This document shows, piece after piece, positions 9,579 to 18,585 of a stretch of 64,000 nucleotides of DNA; position 1 is the stretch's first letter, and each line of letters opens with the position of its first letter. Source of the DNA: JBAWWY01 sp037144355 (lineage in GTDB: Bacteria; Bacillota; Clostridia; Peptostreptococcales; Anaerovoracaceae). Below the pieces are notes generated by a model. The model was not told where the DNA came from. It saw only the letters and a program-made list of their open reading frames with translations, and did not search any database. Where the stretch lies: NCBI GenBank assembly GCA_037144355.1, contig JBAWWY010000001.1, positions 496,001-560,000 of the forward strand, read 5' to 3'. The translations under genes and the position numbers were made by a program.

Positions 9579-11732
9579 ATGCCAGAGAATATCAAGCATA
9601 ACCAGATTGTCGATTTTATTATAGAGAGAAGAAAGCTAATTGAAAAAATTTTCGTTGGCCTATTTATTGTTACAGCGATATGCTTTCCCTTTGTAAAAAT
9701 CAATTACGATTTAAGCAAGTATCTTCCTCCTACAATGCCATCGAAACAAGGAATCAATCTTATGGAAAAGGAGTTTGGATATCCAGGAACTGCAAGATTG
9801 ATGATTGACGATGTTTCAATTTACCAGGCAAAGCTTTACAAGGATCAAATCCAAAATCTTAACGGCGTGGACAGGGTAGTATGGGCTGATTCCAGCGTGG
9901 ATGTCTATCAGGCAAGCCAGTTTCTAAATTATGATGACATAAAGGACTATTACAAAGATAAATCCGCGATAATGGATATCACTTTCACCGAAAATGATTC
10001 AAGCAGCCTCACCCATGATGCAATAAACAAAATCCAATCCATGTTGGGTGAAAAGGCCCATATGGGAGGTGCCGCGGTACAGAATAAATTTCTCAACGAA
10101 ATTATTATGAAGGAAATGGGGCAGATCCTCATATTTTCAGTTTTCATAATATTGGCTATCTTGGCCATCTCTACAAATTTTTGGTATGAGCCCATAGTTT
10201 TTCTTGTTGTAATACTCATTTCTATCGTGATCAACATGGGCAGCAATATCCTTTTTGGAGAAATTTCCTCCATGACATTAAGTGTTGCAGCTGTTTTGCA
10301 GCTTGCCATTGCAATGGACTATACAATAATACTCCTCGACAACTTTACTAAGGAAAGAAAGCATAATCTACCTGTAGAGGAAGCATTGGCAAATGCTATA
10401 AAGAAGAGTATAACTCCCATAGGATCTGCTGGTGCGGCAGCCATACTTGGATTTCTTGCACTGGTTCTGATGAGATATTCCATTGGAAAAGATATGGGAT
10501 TGGTACTCGCGAAGGGTATTGCCATTAGTCTGGTAACAGTTCTTTTTCTCACTCCAGCCGTTATTATGCGTTGGTATGGCGTGATTGAAAAGTCCGCACA
10601 TAAGCAACTTGTACCTTCTTTCAGGCCATTTGCTGAAAAGATTTACAAGTTTCGCTATCTATTTTTGGTATTGACCTTGCTTATTGCAATACCTTCCTTC
10701 ATTGCCAAGGATATGACTGATTTCACTTTTGGAAATGACGCAATGGGACTTACTCCCGGTACCAAGGTTTATGAAGATGAACAAGAAATGAACAAGAAGT
10801 TTGGTAGGAACAACCTTGTTTTGATAATAATACCGAACACCTCCATGGTAACCGAAAAGAAATTGTCTACGGAACTTGAGAATTTGAATTATACGAAATA
10901 TGTTACATCCCTGGCCAGCACCCTGCCTGAGGGAGTTCCAGTGAATATGATACCTGAAAGCATGGTTGACCAGCTGCATACTGAAAATTATGCAAGAATT
11001 GTAACGTCTATCAACACCGCCACTGAGAGCGATTTGGCTTTCAAGAGTATTGCACAGATTACCAACATTGTTCACAAGTATTATCCAAAGGATTCATACA
11101 TTATCGGGGTAACGCCCTCAACGATAGATATTAAAAATGTTATAATCGATGACTGGTCCGCAATAGACAAGGTTTCCATGCTTGGTGTGGCGCTTGCAAT
11201 AATGATTGCATTTAGATCTTTTTCCCTGCCATTCATTCTTATGATACCCATTGAGATGGCTATCTTCATGAACATGGCAATGCCATATATTTTAGGAAAT
11301 CGAATTATGTTTATGGGGTACGTAATTGTAAGCTGTCTCCAACTTGGGGCAACCATAGACTATTCAATTGTTATGACCCACCATTATTTAATATATAGGC
11401 GCAAGATGGGCAAGGTTGAAGCTTCAATCAAGGCTACCACGGCAAGCGCCCTCCCAATACTCACATCTGGACTGATATTGGCAGTAGCTGGCTATGGTGT
11501 TTACTACCTTTCCAGCGTCTCGGCAATTTCAGATCTGGGCCGGCTGATTGGAAGAGGGGCAATTTTCAGTATGATGCTGGTGCTTGCTGTACTCCCCAAT
11601 CTATTTGTATTCGCTGATAAATTTATAATATTGAGGGATGGAAGTCTTCTTCCAAAACCTCTGGCAAAATTATTCGAGAAAAAACAAAAGGAGGAACAGG
11701 ATTATGTGGATGATGAAGATGAACAACAATAA
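9579..11732 (+). CDS. MMPL/RND-family export protein
   Basis: 717 residues, two-fold repeated RND-type layout: membrane helix near 25-45, an extracytoplasmic domain (about 45-180), five to six helices (about 180-350), a second extracytoplasmic domain (about 385-530) and six further helices (about 535-690). The helix containing AMDYTIILLDNF (first half) and TIDYSIVMTHHY (second half) carries the Asp residues that relay protons in this family. The acidic tail ends near EQQ. MMPL proteins of Firmicutes export lipids or amphiphilic drugs. It is followed, with overlap, by a secreted coiled-coil protein, and is divergent from a TetR gene. Confidence 0.9.
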   Translation: MPENIKHNQIVDFIIERRKLIEKIFVGLFIVTAICFPFVKINYDLSKYLPPTMPSKQGINLMEKEFGYPGTARLMIDDVSIYQAKLYKDQIQNLNGVDRVVWADSSVDVYQASQFLNYDDIKDYYKDKSAIMDITFTENDSSSLTHDAINKIQSMLGEKAHMGGAAVQNKFLNEIIMKEMGQILIFSVFIILAILAISTNFWYEPIVFLVVILISIVINMGSNILFGEISSMTLSVAAVLQLAIAMDYTIILLDNFTKERKHNLPVEEALANAIKKSITPIGSAGAAAILGFLALVLMRYSIGKDMGLVLAKGIAISLVTVLFLTPAVIMRWYGVIEKSAHKQLVPSFRPFAEKIYKFRYLFLVLTLLIAIPSFIAKDMTDFTFGNDAMGLTPGTKVYEDEQEMNKKFGRNNLVLIIIPNTSMVTEKKLSTELENLNYTKYVTSLASTLPEGVPVNMIPESMVDQLHTENYARIVTSINTATESDLAFKSIAQITNIVHKYYPKDSYIIGVTPSTIDIKNVIIDDWSAIDKVSMLGVALAIMIAFRSFSLPFILMIPIEMAIFMNMAMPYILGNRIMFMGYVIVSCLQLGATIDYSIVMTHHYLIYRRKMGKVEASIKATTASALPILTSGLILAVAGYGVYYLSSVSAISDLGRLIGRGAIFSMMLVLAVLPNLFVFADKFIILRDGSLLPKPLAKLFEKKQKEEQDYVDDEDEQQ

Positions 11733-13602
11733 TAAAAGTTATAAATTGATTTCTAAGCTGCTGGTGATATCTATTTTCATTAGCTGGAATATTGCCTACC
11801 CAAATGTTAGTTTTGCAGCACAACCAATTGTTTCCGTGGATGAATCCGCTTATGTGAATTTAGACTATTATGGTTCCGTAACTGGGATAAATATAGTAAA
11901 GGGTTGCAGTTTGAACGGCAATACCTCTTTCACCGATTATGGTGATTATTCCAACGTAGAGAATATGTCCACCTATGACAAGCCTATTTCTACAACAGGC
12001 AAATTAAACTGGAATTTGAGTGGAGACAAGGACAAGCGGTTCTACTTCAACTGCCAGATTGATCCTGCAAAAATCCAGCTTCCCTGGACCTTCGATCTAA
12101 CTTATAAATTGAATGGCGTACCGAAAAAAGCCGAAGAAATGGCGGGAGCATCCGGGCTTGTGGAAATAGTTATCAAAGTCAAGCCCAATGCAAAAGCCCG
12201 TGACTATTACAAGAACAACATGCTTTTGCAGATCGCGACTGTAGTGAACACAGATGACACCTACAGTCTCGATGCTCCCGGCTCCCAGCTTCAAACAATC
12301 GGTTCTCATAAGACTGTCTTGTTCATGTGCCTTCCCGGCGAGGAGAATACATTCTCAATCAGGATGGGAACTGATAATTTTGAAACAACCGGCATAACCA
12401 TGATGATGATTCCTGGAACTTTAACGCAGTTTGAAGATATCAAGGCGCTGAAGGAATCAAAGGATACGATTCAAGCTTCCAGCGATGCGGTTTATGCTGC
12501 CATGGATAGCTTGCTCAATAACCTTGGCAGTATGAACAATGGATTGAGCACTTTAAAAAGTGGCGCAGCCGAATTTGACCAAGGCAGAAAAATTCTCAGT
12601 GACGGAAAAGATCAGTTAAACACATTAAGCGACACCGCCATCTCAGATTTAGTCAATGTGAATACCCAATTGAATGAATTAATCCCTTATTTTCAAACTG
12701 TGAAGAATCTAACCAATGATCTCAAAAATAATGTGGATGACATGGTGGATACATTGCAGAAATTGGATTCGCCTCTATCTGAAAGTGCCTCATCAATAAG
12801 CTCGATGCAAACCGATTTAAACGCCATGAGCAATATGTTGGATACCTTGTCTGCGCAACTTGGAGCCATGCTCACAAACCTGGGCGCGGTTGTCAAGGGA
12901 GAACAAGCTGATCCATACCAATCTGCTGAGTTTCAGGGAACAGCCAATATGGCAGGTACTTTGGGCGTTTACAAAGGAAATATAAAGTCACTTCTTTCTG
13001 AATCCGTAGATGTTGGATCCAGTATCAAGGATATAATCAGCATATCGCAAAAGCTGATCAATGAAACCGATGACCTGAATAGTACTCTTGGAGATTATCA
13101 CAATGATATGATCAGTCTTTTGGACGATAGTGAAACTATGACCACATTGGCAAGCAAAAGTCTTGGAAGTACAACAGCTTTCTTGTCCTATACTAACTTC
13201 CTCTTGCAAAATAGCGGTGACAATTTGGACTCAGGTTCTGAAAAAGCATTGGCTGGCATGCTTGATTTGCTTGACAAGAGCCTGCTCAGCCTGAAAGATG
13301 TTAAACTTCTGAAAAATGCCAATTCTGTAATCAAGGTTACCATCGATAATCAATTTGACAAGTTTGAAAAAGAGAACAAGTTTCTTTTTATGGATCCGAA
13401 TGCTCCTTTGATGTCATTCACCTCAGACAAGAATCCATCCCCGGCAAGCATTCAGATTATTCTCAGGACAGCTGAAATCAACAAGGACCAAATTGATAAG
13501 AATATAATCGATCTAGAGAAAAACAAACCTGATGTGGGAATATTCGGTCGCATTTCAAATTTATTCAAGAAAATTATCGATTCAATTATGAGTTTATTTT
13601 AG
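11704..13602 (+). CDS. Secreted coiled-coil protein, probable partner of the MMPL exporter
   Basis: 632 residues from the ATG at 11704, nine bases after AGGAGG inside the end of the MMPL gene; the reading frames overlap by 29 bases, which indicates translational coupling. A signal peptide (about 12-37, ending SFAA) is followed by a beta-rich domain (about 40-250), then a long heptad-like helical region rich in L-x-x-L/S/N/D (about 255-540), and a short amphipathic C-terminal tail. The helical region resembles that of YhgE/Pip-type proteins, which also accompany MMPL genes. It probably forms an extracytoplasmic extension of the exporter. Function inferred from context only. Confidence 0.7.
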   Translation: MWMMKMNNNNKSYKLISKLLVISIFISWNIAYPNVSFAAQPIVSVDESAYVNLDYYGSVTGINIVKGCSLNGNTSFTDYGDYSNVENMSTYDKPISTTGKLNWNLSGDKDKRFYFNCQIDPAKIQLPWTFDLTYKLNGVPKKAEEMAGASGLVEIVIKVKPNAKARDYYKNNMLLQIATVVNTDDTYSLDAPGSQLQTIGSHKTVLFMCLPGEENTFSIRMGTDNFETTGITMMMIPGTLTQFEDIKALKESKDTIQASSDAVYAAMDSLLNNLGSMNNGLSTLKSGAAEFDQGRKILSDGKDQLNTLSDTAISDLVNVNTQLNELIPYFQTVKNLTNDLKNNVDDMVDTLQKLDSPLSESASSISSMQTDLNAMSNMLDTLSAQLGAMLTNLGAVVKGEQADPYQSAEFQGTANMAGTLGVYKGNIKSLLSESVDVGSSIKDIISISQKLINETDDLNSTLGDYHNDMISLLDDSETMTTLASKSLGSTTAFLSYTNFLLQNSGDNLDSGSEKALAGMLDLLDKSLLSLKDVKLLKNANSVIKVTIDNQFDKFEKENKFLFMDPNAPLMSFTSDKNPSPASIQIILRTAEINKDQIDKNIIDLEKNKPDVGIFGRISNLFKKIIDSIMSLF

Positions 13603-14349
13603 AAAGATTTTCATTGCATCTCTCAGAAATACTGCACATCCAGGTGCTATGCCATCATAATATTCAGTGAATCTTTCATCATCGACATACATTTGCACTA
13701 GCCCTAAATGGGCCTCTTTGGAATAATCACTCCAGTAATTTAGCAGCCAGTCTTTATGAAGCTGGCATGCTTTCTGAGCCAACGCCCCTGCAGGATCATT
13801 TGATAAAAATGCCGCTTTTAGTGTGGAGTTAAGATCCCTATTCATTCTCTCCACATTGGCTAGCTTTTCCATCGACATATCCATGATTTTTCTGTTTGAT
13901 TTTTCCAAGGATTCTATTCCATACTTTTCCCTGACTTCATTCCCATATTTTTCTTCATTTTCTTTTATAATCTTTTTCTTGAATCCTTCAAATCTTTCTT
14001 CATCGCTCATACTCGACTTCCCTTCTTTCAATGCAATTGTTTTTTCCACATTTGCTATTAAAATTTCCAATTGCTTCATTTTATCTAACAGCATCAGATG
14101 GTGCTGCTTTAATTCATTTACTCTCTCTAGTTTATCTTCTAAAATCAAACTTTTGATTTTCTCTAGGCTAAAACCTAGCTCCTTGTAAAAAAGTATTTGC
14201 TGCAATCTATCTACCTGTTTCGATGCGTAAACTCTGTATCCCGATCTATTTATATGATCTGGGAGCAAGAGACCTTCTTCTTCATAAAACCTTAGAGTCC
14301 TTGTAGTCACTCCTGCCATTCCTGCCAAATACTTTATTTGATATTCCAT
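13594..14349 (-). CDS. MerR family regulator with TipAS drug-recognition domain
   Basis: 251 residues. The winged helix-turn-helix is N-terminal (about 1-70: VTTRTLRFYEEEGLL is the MerR signature), then a coiled dimer helix (about 75-115), then a TipAS-like domain (about 130-251) ending in the conserved YYDGIAPGCAVFLRDAM. TipA proteins bind thiopeptide or other cationic drugs and activate promoters with a long spacer. The stop region overlaps that of the convergent MMPL-partner gene by nine bases. The start ATG lies after a GGGAGG site. Autoregulation is suggested by a dyad in its own promoter. Confidence 0.88.
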   Translation of the reverse strand: MEYQIKYLAGMAGVTTRTLRFYEEEGLLLPDHINRSGYRVYASKQVDRLQQILFYKELGFSLEKIKSLILEDKLERVNELKQHHLMLLDKMKQLEILIANVEKTIALKEGKSSMSDEERFEGFKKKIIKENEEKYGNEVREKYGIESLEKSNRKIMDMSMEKLANVERMNRDLNSTLKAAFLSNDPAGALAQKACQLHKDWLLNYWSDYSKEAHLGLVQMYVDDERFTEYYDGIAPGCAVFLRDAMKIFLK

Positions 14350-14372
14350 AAAATACTTCCTCCCAATTTGAT

Positions 14373-14401
14373 ATTACACCTTTACGTTAGGTTAATGTCA
14401 A
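14373..14401 (-). promoter_or_regulatory. Promoter of the TipA-like gene with internal dyad
   Basis: Minus strand: TTGACA (14401-14396), a 17-base spacer, TGTAAT (14378-14373). The spacer holds ACCT-N7-AGGT, a MerR-style inverted repeat between the -35 and -10 boxes. Spacer length is shorter than the 19-20 bases usual for MerR-activated promoters, so repression or another control is possible. Confidence 0.55.
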
Positions 14402-14578
14402 CATGATTTTCAATTAAAATCTTTGCTGCACTTTTTCATAAGAAAATGCATCTCCAAACATTAGATTGTGTCTTACATTTGGGATGCACTTCAAATTTTA
14501 CTGCGATTTTAGATTTTAGATACTTTGCCTTTTGAACAGACAATTGCCATCAAGATAAATTCTTGCTCAGAATATAAT

Positions 14579-15043
14579 TTAATTGATTTCTTCCATTGCT
14601 TTTATTACTTCTTCTCCATGCTTTGTCGGAGTAACCTTTGGAAACACTTTTGCAACATAGCCCAGCTCGTCAATAATAAAAGTTGATCTTTGTATTCCCA
14701 TATACTTCTTCCCGAACATGGTTTTTTGTGTCCAAGCACCATATTCTTCAGCTACAAGATGGTCAACATCTGAAAGTAGATAGAATGGGAGATTGTATTT
14801 CTGGCCGAAATTGACATGTGATTTAGTGCTGTCAGGGCTAATACCTATTACAACGGCGTTCAACTCAAGGATTTCATCGTACACGTCCCGAAAAGAACAT
14901 GCCTCAATGGTACAACCAGGAGTGTCATCTTTTGGATAAAAATATAAAACAACCTTCTTGCCTAAGAAATCCGACAGCTTTACCAGGTTCCCATCCTTAT
15001 CGCTCAATTGAAATTCAATTGCCTTTTCTTTGCTTTTAATCAT
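14579..15043 (-). CDS. bcp: Thioredoxin-dependent thiol peroxidase (BCP/PrxQ)
   Basis: 154 residues, a full-length peroxiredoxin Q. The peroxidatic Cys is in YPKDDTPGCTIEACSFRD (near 35-52), with the resolving Cys five residues later (C-x4-C), the PrxQ/alpha pattern. GISPDS near 72 and the KYMGIQRSTFIID block near 115 are also family features. It reduces hydrogen and organic peroxides using thioredoxin, in the cytosol. It is the last gene of a same-strand run (uvsE, metal ATPase, EamA, VOC, bcp) and follows the VOC gene by 24 bases. Start after GGAGG. Confidence 0.95.
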   Translation of the reverse strand: MIKSKEKAIEFQLSDKDGNLVKLSDFLGKKVVLYFYPKDDTPGCTIEACSFRDVYDEILELNAVVIGISPDSTKSHVNFGQKYNLPFYLLSDVDHLVAEEYGAWTQKTMFGKKYMGIQRSTFIIDELGYVAKVFPKVTPTKHGEEVIKAMEEIN

Positions 15044-15067
15044 TTTATTTCCTCCGTTCCTACTAAA

Positions 15068-15430
15068 TTATAAATTCTGAACCAGTTGGATTTTCAGGCC
15101 ATCTGGATCCTGGATAAAAAGAAACTTCATTTTTGGATTCGGCTGATAAGGCCCGCTATGAATGGCGATTCCCTTATTTTTCAAGTCAGCAACCATGTCA
15201 TCCAATGATTCGACTTCGAATCCTATTGAAATATCCTGTCCAAAAGCAATTTCCTTGCATTTCTCATTGTAAAGCAATTCAACTTTTGTGAACTCATCAC
15301 CTAGAAATGCAATTTCCACCCCAGTCCCAGTATTAAACCTTCGGTTTAATTGAAGCCCCAATACTTCCTTGTAAAACTCCATTGATCTTTCCATATCTTT
15401 GACATTTATCGTTACCCAGCAAAATTTCAT
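15068..15430 (-). CDS. VOC (glyoxalase/bleomycin-resistance) family protein
   Basis: 120 residues from the ATG at 15430, eight bases after GGAGG. Two beta-alpha-beta-beta-beta modules are visible: residues 1-55 beginning MKFCWVTINVKDMERSMEFYKEVLGL, and 60-120 ending FIQDPDGLKIQLVQ. The metal-ligand Glu near the C-terminus of lactoylglutathione lyases is replaced by Gln/Lys in this reading, and the first-module His is absent, so glyoxalase I activity should not be assumed. Possible roles are thiol-adduct chemistry or drug binding. It lies 57 bases after the EamA gene. Confidence 0.8.
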   Translation of the reverse strand: MKFCWVTINVKDMERSMEFYKEVLGLQLNRRFNTGTGVEIAFLGDEFTKVELLYNEKCKEIAFGQDISIGFEVESLDDMVADLKNKGIAIHSGPYQPNPKMKFLFIQDPDGLKIQLVQNL

Positions 15431-15487
15431 TTTTCGATCCTCCAATTTAAAATTATTTTATAAAATTATCAACTTGAAACAAGTTCA

Positions 15488-16387
15488 TTATACATCTAAA
15501 AGCTTGTCAGCTGGCTTCCTGTTTTTAAATATTCCATTCTTAATATCAATCTCAACAAGAAGAATGCTGGCAACTAATATAATTCCGCCGATGTAACCTT
15601 TTGTCGATAAAACCTCATGCGCGAAAACAAATGCAAATAATGCTGCAAATAATGGCTCCAAAGAAAATATCAATCCTGTGTGAGTTGGTGTTGTATTTTT
15701 TTGTGCAACAGTTTGGGCAATAAAAGCAAATGCTGAACAAAAGACTCCCAAAGCTAGAATAATCATCCAGGATTCCCATGTTGCCGGTAATTTAGGCTTT
15801 TCAAATATTATTGAAAAGAGAAGACTATAAATACCGACAAACCCAATTTGAAATAATCCAAGTGTAATTGAATCCACTGCCTTGGTTAAAGTCCCGGTTA
15901 CAATTATTTGACCCGCGAATGCTACGGAACATAAAACGCAAAGAAGATCACCAATGTTGAAAAGTATGCTCGTTTTTACTGTTAAAAGGTATATTCCAAT
16001 AAATGTCATGCAAATGCATATTACTATTTTCTTTTCAGGAATCTGTTTCATAAAAACAAACGTGATTATTGGGATGAAAACAGCTGCCAGACATGTTAGA
16101 AATCCAGCATTAGACGCCGATGTATATTTTACACCGAAAGTCATCAAGGATAAAACAACAAACGATATCCCCCCGAGGATGGCAGCGAATTTTATCGTCT
16201 TAAAGTCCGCATTGGCAACTTTTTTTGAAAACACCAATGATGCCAGAATAAAAGCGATAATGAACCTCAAGGCAATAAGATTGAACTCCTGAATTCCCCC
16301 AAGTCCAAACTTCGTCAGAAGACAGGAGGCCCCCCAGAAAATTGTGATTACTACAAGAAGCAAATCTGCTTTTAATTGTGGCTTCAT
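15488..16387 (-). CDS. EamA/DMT-family membrane transporter
   Basis: 299 residues with ten predicted hydrophobic segments arranged as two five-helix EamA repeats (about 1-135 and 150-290). The first helix motif DLLLVVITIFWGASCLLTK and the late FSLEPLFAALFAFVFAHE block are standard for the drug/metabolite transporter superfamily. Substrate unknown; many members export amino acids or metabolites. The ATG follows the metal ATPase stop after one base (TAA T ATG), so translation of the two is probably coupled, which is an unusual pairing. Confidence 0.85.
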   Translation of the reverse strand: MKPQLKADLLLVVITIFWGASCLLTKFGLGGIQEFNLIALRFIIAFILASLVFSKKVANADFKTIKFAAILGGISFVVLSLMTFGVKYTSASNAGFLTCLAAVFIPIITFVFMKQIPEKKIVICICMTFIGIYLLTVKTSILFNIGDLLCVLCSVAFAGQIIVTGTLTKAVDSITLGLFQIGFVGIYSLLFSIIFEKPKLPATWESWMIILALGVFCSAFAFIAQTVAQKNTTPTHTGLIFSLEPLFAALFAFVFAHEVLSTKGYIGGIILVASILLVEIDIKNGIFKNRKPADKLLDV

Positions 16388-16388
16388 A

Positions 16389-18512
16389 TTAAACCTTTTT
16401 CATATTCAAAACTCTCATGGCGTTGATAATTGCTATCAAGGCAACACCAATATCTGCAAATACTGCTTCCCACATTGTCGCCATGCCTCCAGCGCCAAGT
16501 AAAAGGACAACCCCTTTTACGGCAAATGCAAAAATTATATTCTGCCAAACGATTTGATTTGTTGCTTTGGCAATTTTTATGGCGCCTACAAGTTTCGATG
16601 GCTGATCGTTCATTATAACCACGTCGGCAGCTTCTATGGCCGCATCTGAACCAATTCCACCCATTGCAATGCCAACGTCGGCAAGACTCAATACGGGAGC
16701 ATCGTTGATTCCATCTCCAACAAACAGCAGTTTTCTCTTGCTCCCTGATTTTGACATTTCTAATCCCAGGGATTCAAGCTTGTCAACTTTGTCTTGTGGA
16801 AGAAGATCGGCATAATATTCCTTGATGCCTAGAAGTTTAGCAATTTTCTCAGCCTCTTCCCTGGTGTCCCCTGTCAGCATTACTATTCTATTTATTCCAA
16901 TAGATTCAAGCTCCAAAATTGTCTGCTTCGAATCTTCTTTTATTTCATCAGAGATTACCAGGTATCCCAAGTAACGGCCATCAGCCGCCACGTGGACAAC
17001 AGAACCTATTTCATCCGTGGGGCCAAATTGAATCTTTTCCTTTTCCATCAACTTGTCGTTGCCTACAAGAGTTACTCTTCCTTCAATCTTCATTTTGATT
17101 CCAAGCCCAGGTATGTCTTCATATTCTCCAATGTCGCCATTATCGAATTCTTTTCCATATTCTTTTAAAATTGATGCTGCAATTGGATGAGATGAGAACC
17201 TTTCAGCATATGCGGCATATTTTAATATGTTCTCCTTGGTTTCATCAGATGTGCTGACAACTTTTGTAAGTTTGAATACTCCTTTGGTCAATGTCCCAGT
17301 TTTATCGAATACAATTGTATCTACGTTGTTCAATGCTTCGAGATAGTTCCCACCCTTTATCAAAATTCCATTTTTTGATGCTGCCCCAATACCTCCAAAG
17401 AACCCAAGTGGAATGGAAATTACCAATGCGCATGGGCATGATACCACAAGAAATATAAGAGCTCTATAGACCCATGAGGAAAATGTTGCGCCAGGTATAA
17501 AGATTGGTGGTATTAAAGCGAGCCCCAAGGCAATATAAACCACGATGGGCGTATAAAACCTTGCAAATTTTGTAATAAACTTCTCAGTCGGCGCTTTTTT
17601 ACTGCTTGCATTTTTAACCAGCTCAAGAATCTTGGATACTGTGGATTCACCGAATTCCTTCATTACTTCAATTTCAAGTATGCCATTTTTATTAATCGAC
17701 CCAGACAATACCTGGTCCCCCACGGAAACGTCCTTCGGTTTTGACTCTCCAGTAAGCGCAGACATATCCAAAGAAGAGTTGCCAGATAGTATTTTTCCGT
17801 CGAGAGGAATTTTTTCTCCAGGTCTTACCAAAATGATTTGCCCAACATTGACTTCATCTGGGGCTACTCTCTTAAATTCAATACCTGTTTTGAGATTTGC
17901 GTAATCCGGTCTGATATCCATCAATGCGCTTATGGACTTTCTTGAATTATTCACTGCAGCATCTTGGAAAAATTCTCCTATTTGATAAAACAGCATTACT
18001 GCTACTCCCTCAGGAAGGGCTTTTATCGCAAAAGCTCCCAACGTTGCAATGCACATTAGGAAATTCTCATCAAAAATCTGTCCTTTGAGAATGTTCCTGA
18101 ATGCTCGCAAGAGTATCTCTCCCCCAACCAGCAGATAGCTTGCCAGATATATGGAAAATTCAACCCAGAAAGGAAGCTTAAGTATTAGAACCAGCAAGAA
18201 AAGTGCCGCGCCTAAAGTAAAACTTGCAATCTTCCATTTGGATACTCCAAATTCATGCCTGTCTTCATCTTCGACAAAATCTTCTGGGTCTATTACGTTT
18301 ATTCCGGCTTCAATTAGTCTCGCAGCCTTAGACGCTTTTTCTGCTATATTATCCATTTCCTTGGGATTCTCCACTACGATTGTCATTTCTTTAGATATGA
18401 AATCCACCGTGGCATCCTTCACTCCGTCGATTTTCTTAACATTCCTCTCGATTTTATCGGCGCAACTTGCACAACTTAGACCATTCAAGATTAATATTCT
18501 CTTATCCGACAT
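16389..18512 (-). CDS. Heavy-metal translocating P-type ATPase (Zn/Cd/Co type)
   Basis: About 707 residues. N-terminal metal-binding domain with GLSCASCADKIE (near 12), then the P1B scaffold: SALTGES actuator loop, VVSCPCALVIS ion-binding helix (CPC), DKTGTLTKG phosphorylation site, SSHPIA nucleotide loop, and GDGINDAPVL hinge. The last helices lack the extra Cys/Tyr pattern of copper pumps; the CPC helix and the terminal region (lysine before GVVLLLGAGG; Asp in FADIGVALI) fit the ZntA/CadA group. It would export Zn, Cd or Pb with ATP. Start is uncertain: ATG 18512 (GGGGAG three bases before) is preferred over ATG 18530. Confidence 0.93.
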   Translation of the reverse strand: MSDKRILILNGLSCASCADKIERNVKKIDGVKDATVDFISKEMTIVVENPKEMDNIAEKASKAARLIEAGINVIDPEDFVEDEDRHEFGVSKWKIASFTLGAALFLLVLILKLPFWVEFSIYLASYLLVGGEILLRAFRNILKGQIFDENFLMCIATLGAFAIKALPEGVAVMLFYQIGEFFQDAAVNNSRKSISALMDIRPDYANLKTGIEFKRVAPDEVNVGQIILVRPGEKIPLDGKILSGNSSLDMSALTGESKPKDVSVGDQVLSGSINKNGILEIEVMKEFGESTVSKILELVKNASSKKAPTEKFITKFARFYTPIVVYIALGLALIPPIFIPGATFSSWVYRALIFLVVSCPCALVISIPLGFFGGIGAASKNGILIKGGNYLEALNNVDTIVFDKTGTLTKGVFKLTKVVSTSDETKENILKYAAYAERFSSHPIAASILKEYGKEFDNGDIGEYEDIPGLGIKMKIEGRVTLVGNDKLMEKEKIQFGPTDEIGSVVHVAADGRYLGYLVISDEIKEDSKQTILELESIGINRIVMLTGDTREEAEKIAKLLGIKEYYADLLPQDKVDKLESLGLEMSKSGSKRKLLFVGDGINDAPVLSLADVGIAMGGIGSDAAIEAADVVIMNDQPSKLVGAIKIAKATNQIVWQNIIFAFAVKGVVLLLGAGGMATMWEAVFADIGVALIAIINAMRVLNMKKV

Positions 18513-18585
18513 ACTCTCCCCAACTTTCATGCTATATTATTTGGATTGTTTCATTTATGCTTGTTTATATTACTTCCATATTCGT

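Noticed and set aside
15068..15430. True glyoxalase I
   Set aside because: The expected metal-binding His and Glu positions are not conserved; only a general VOC assignment is supported.
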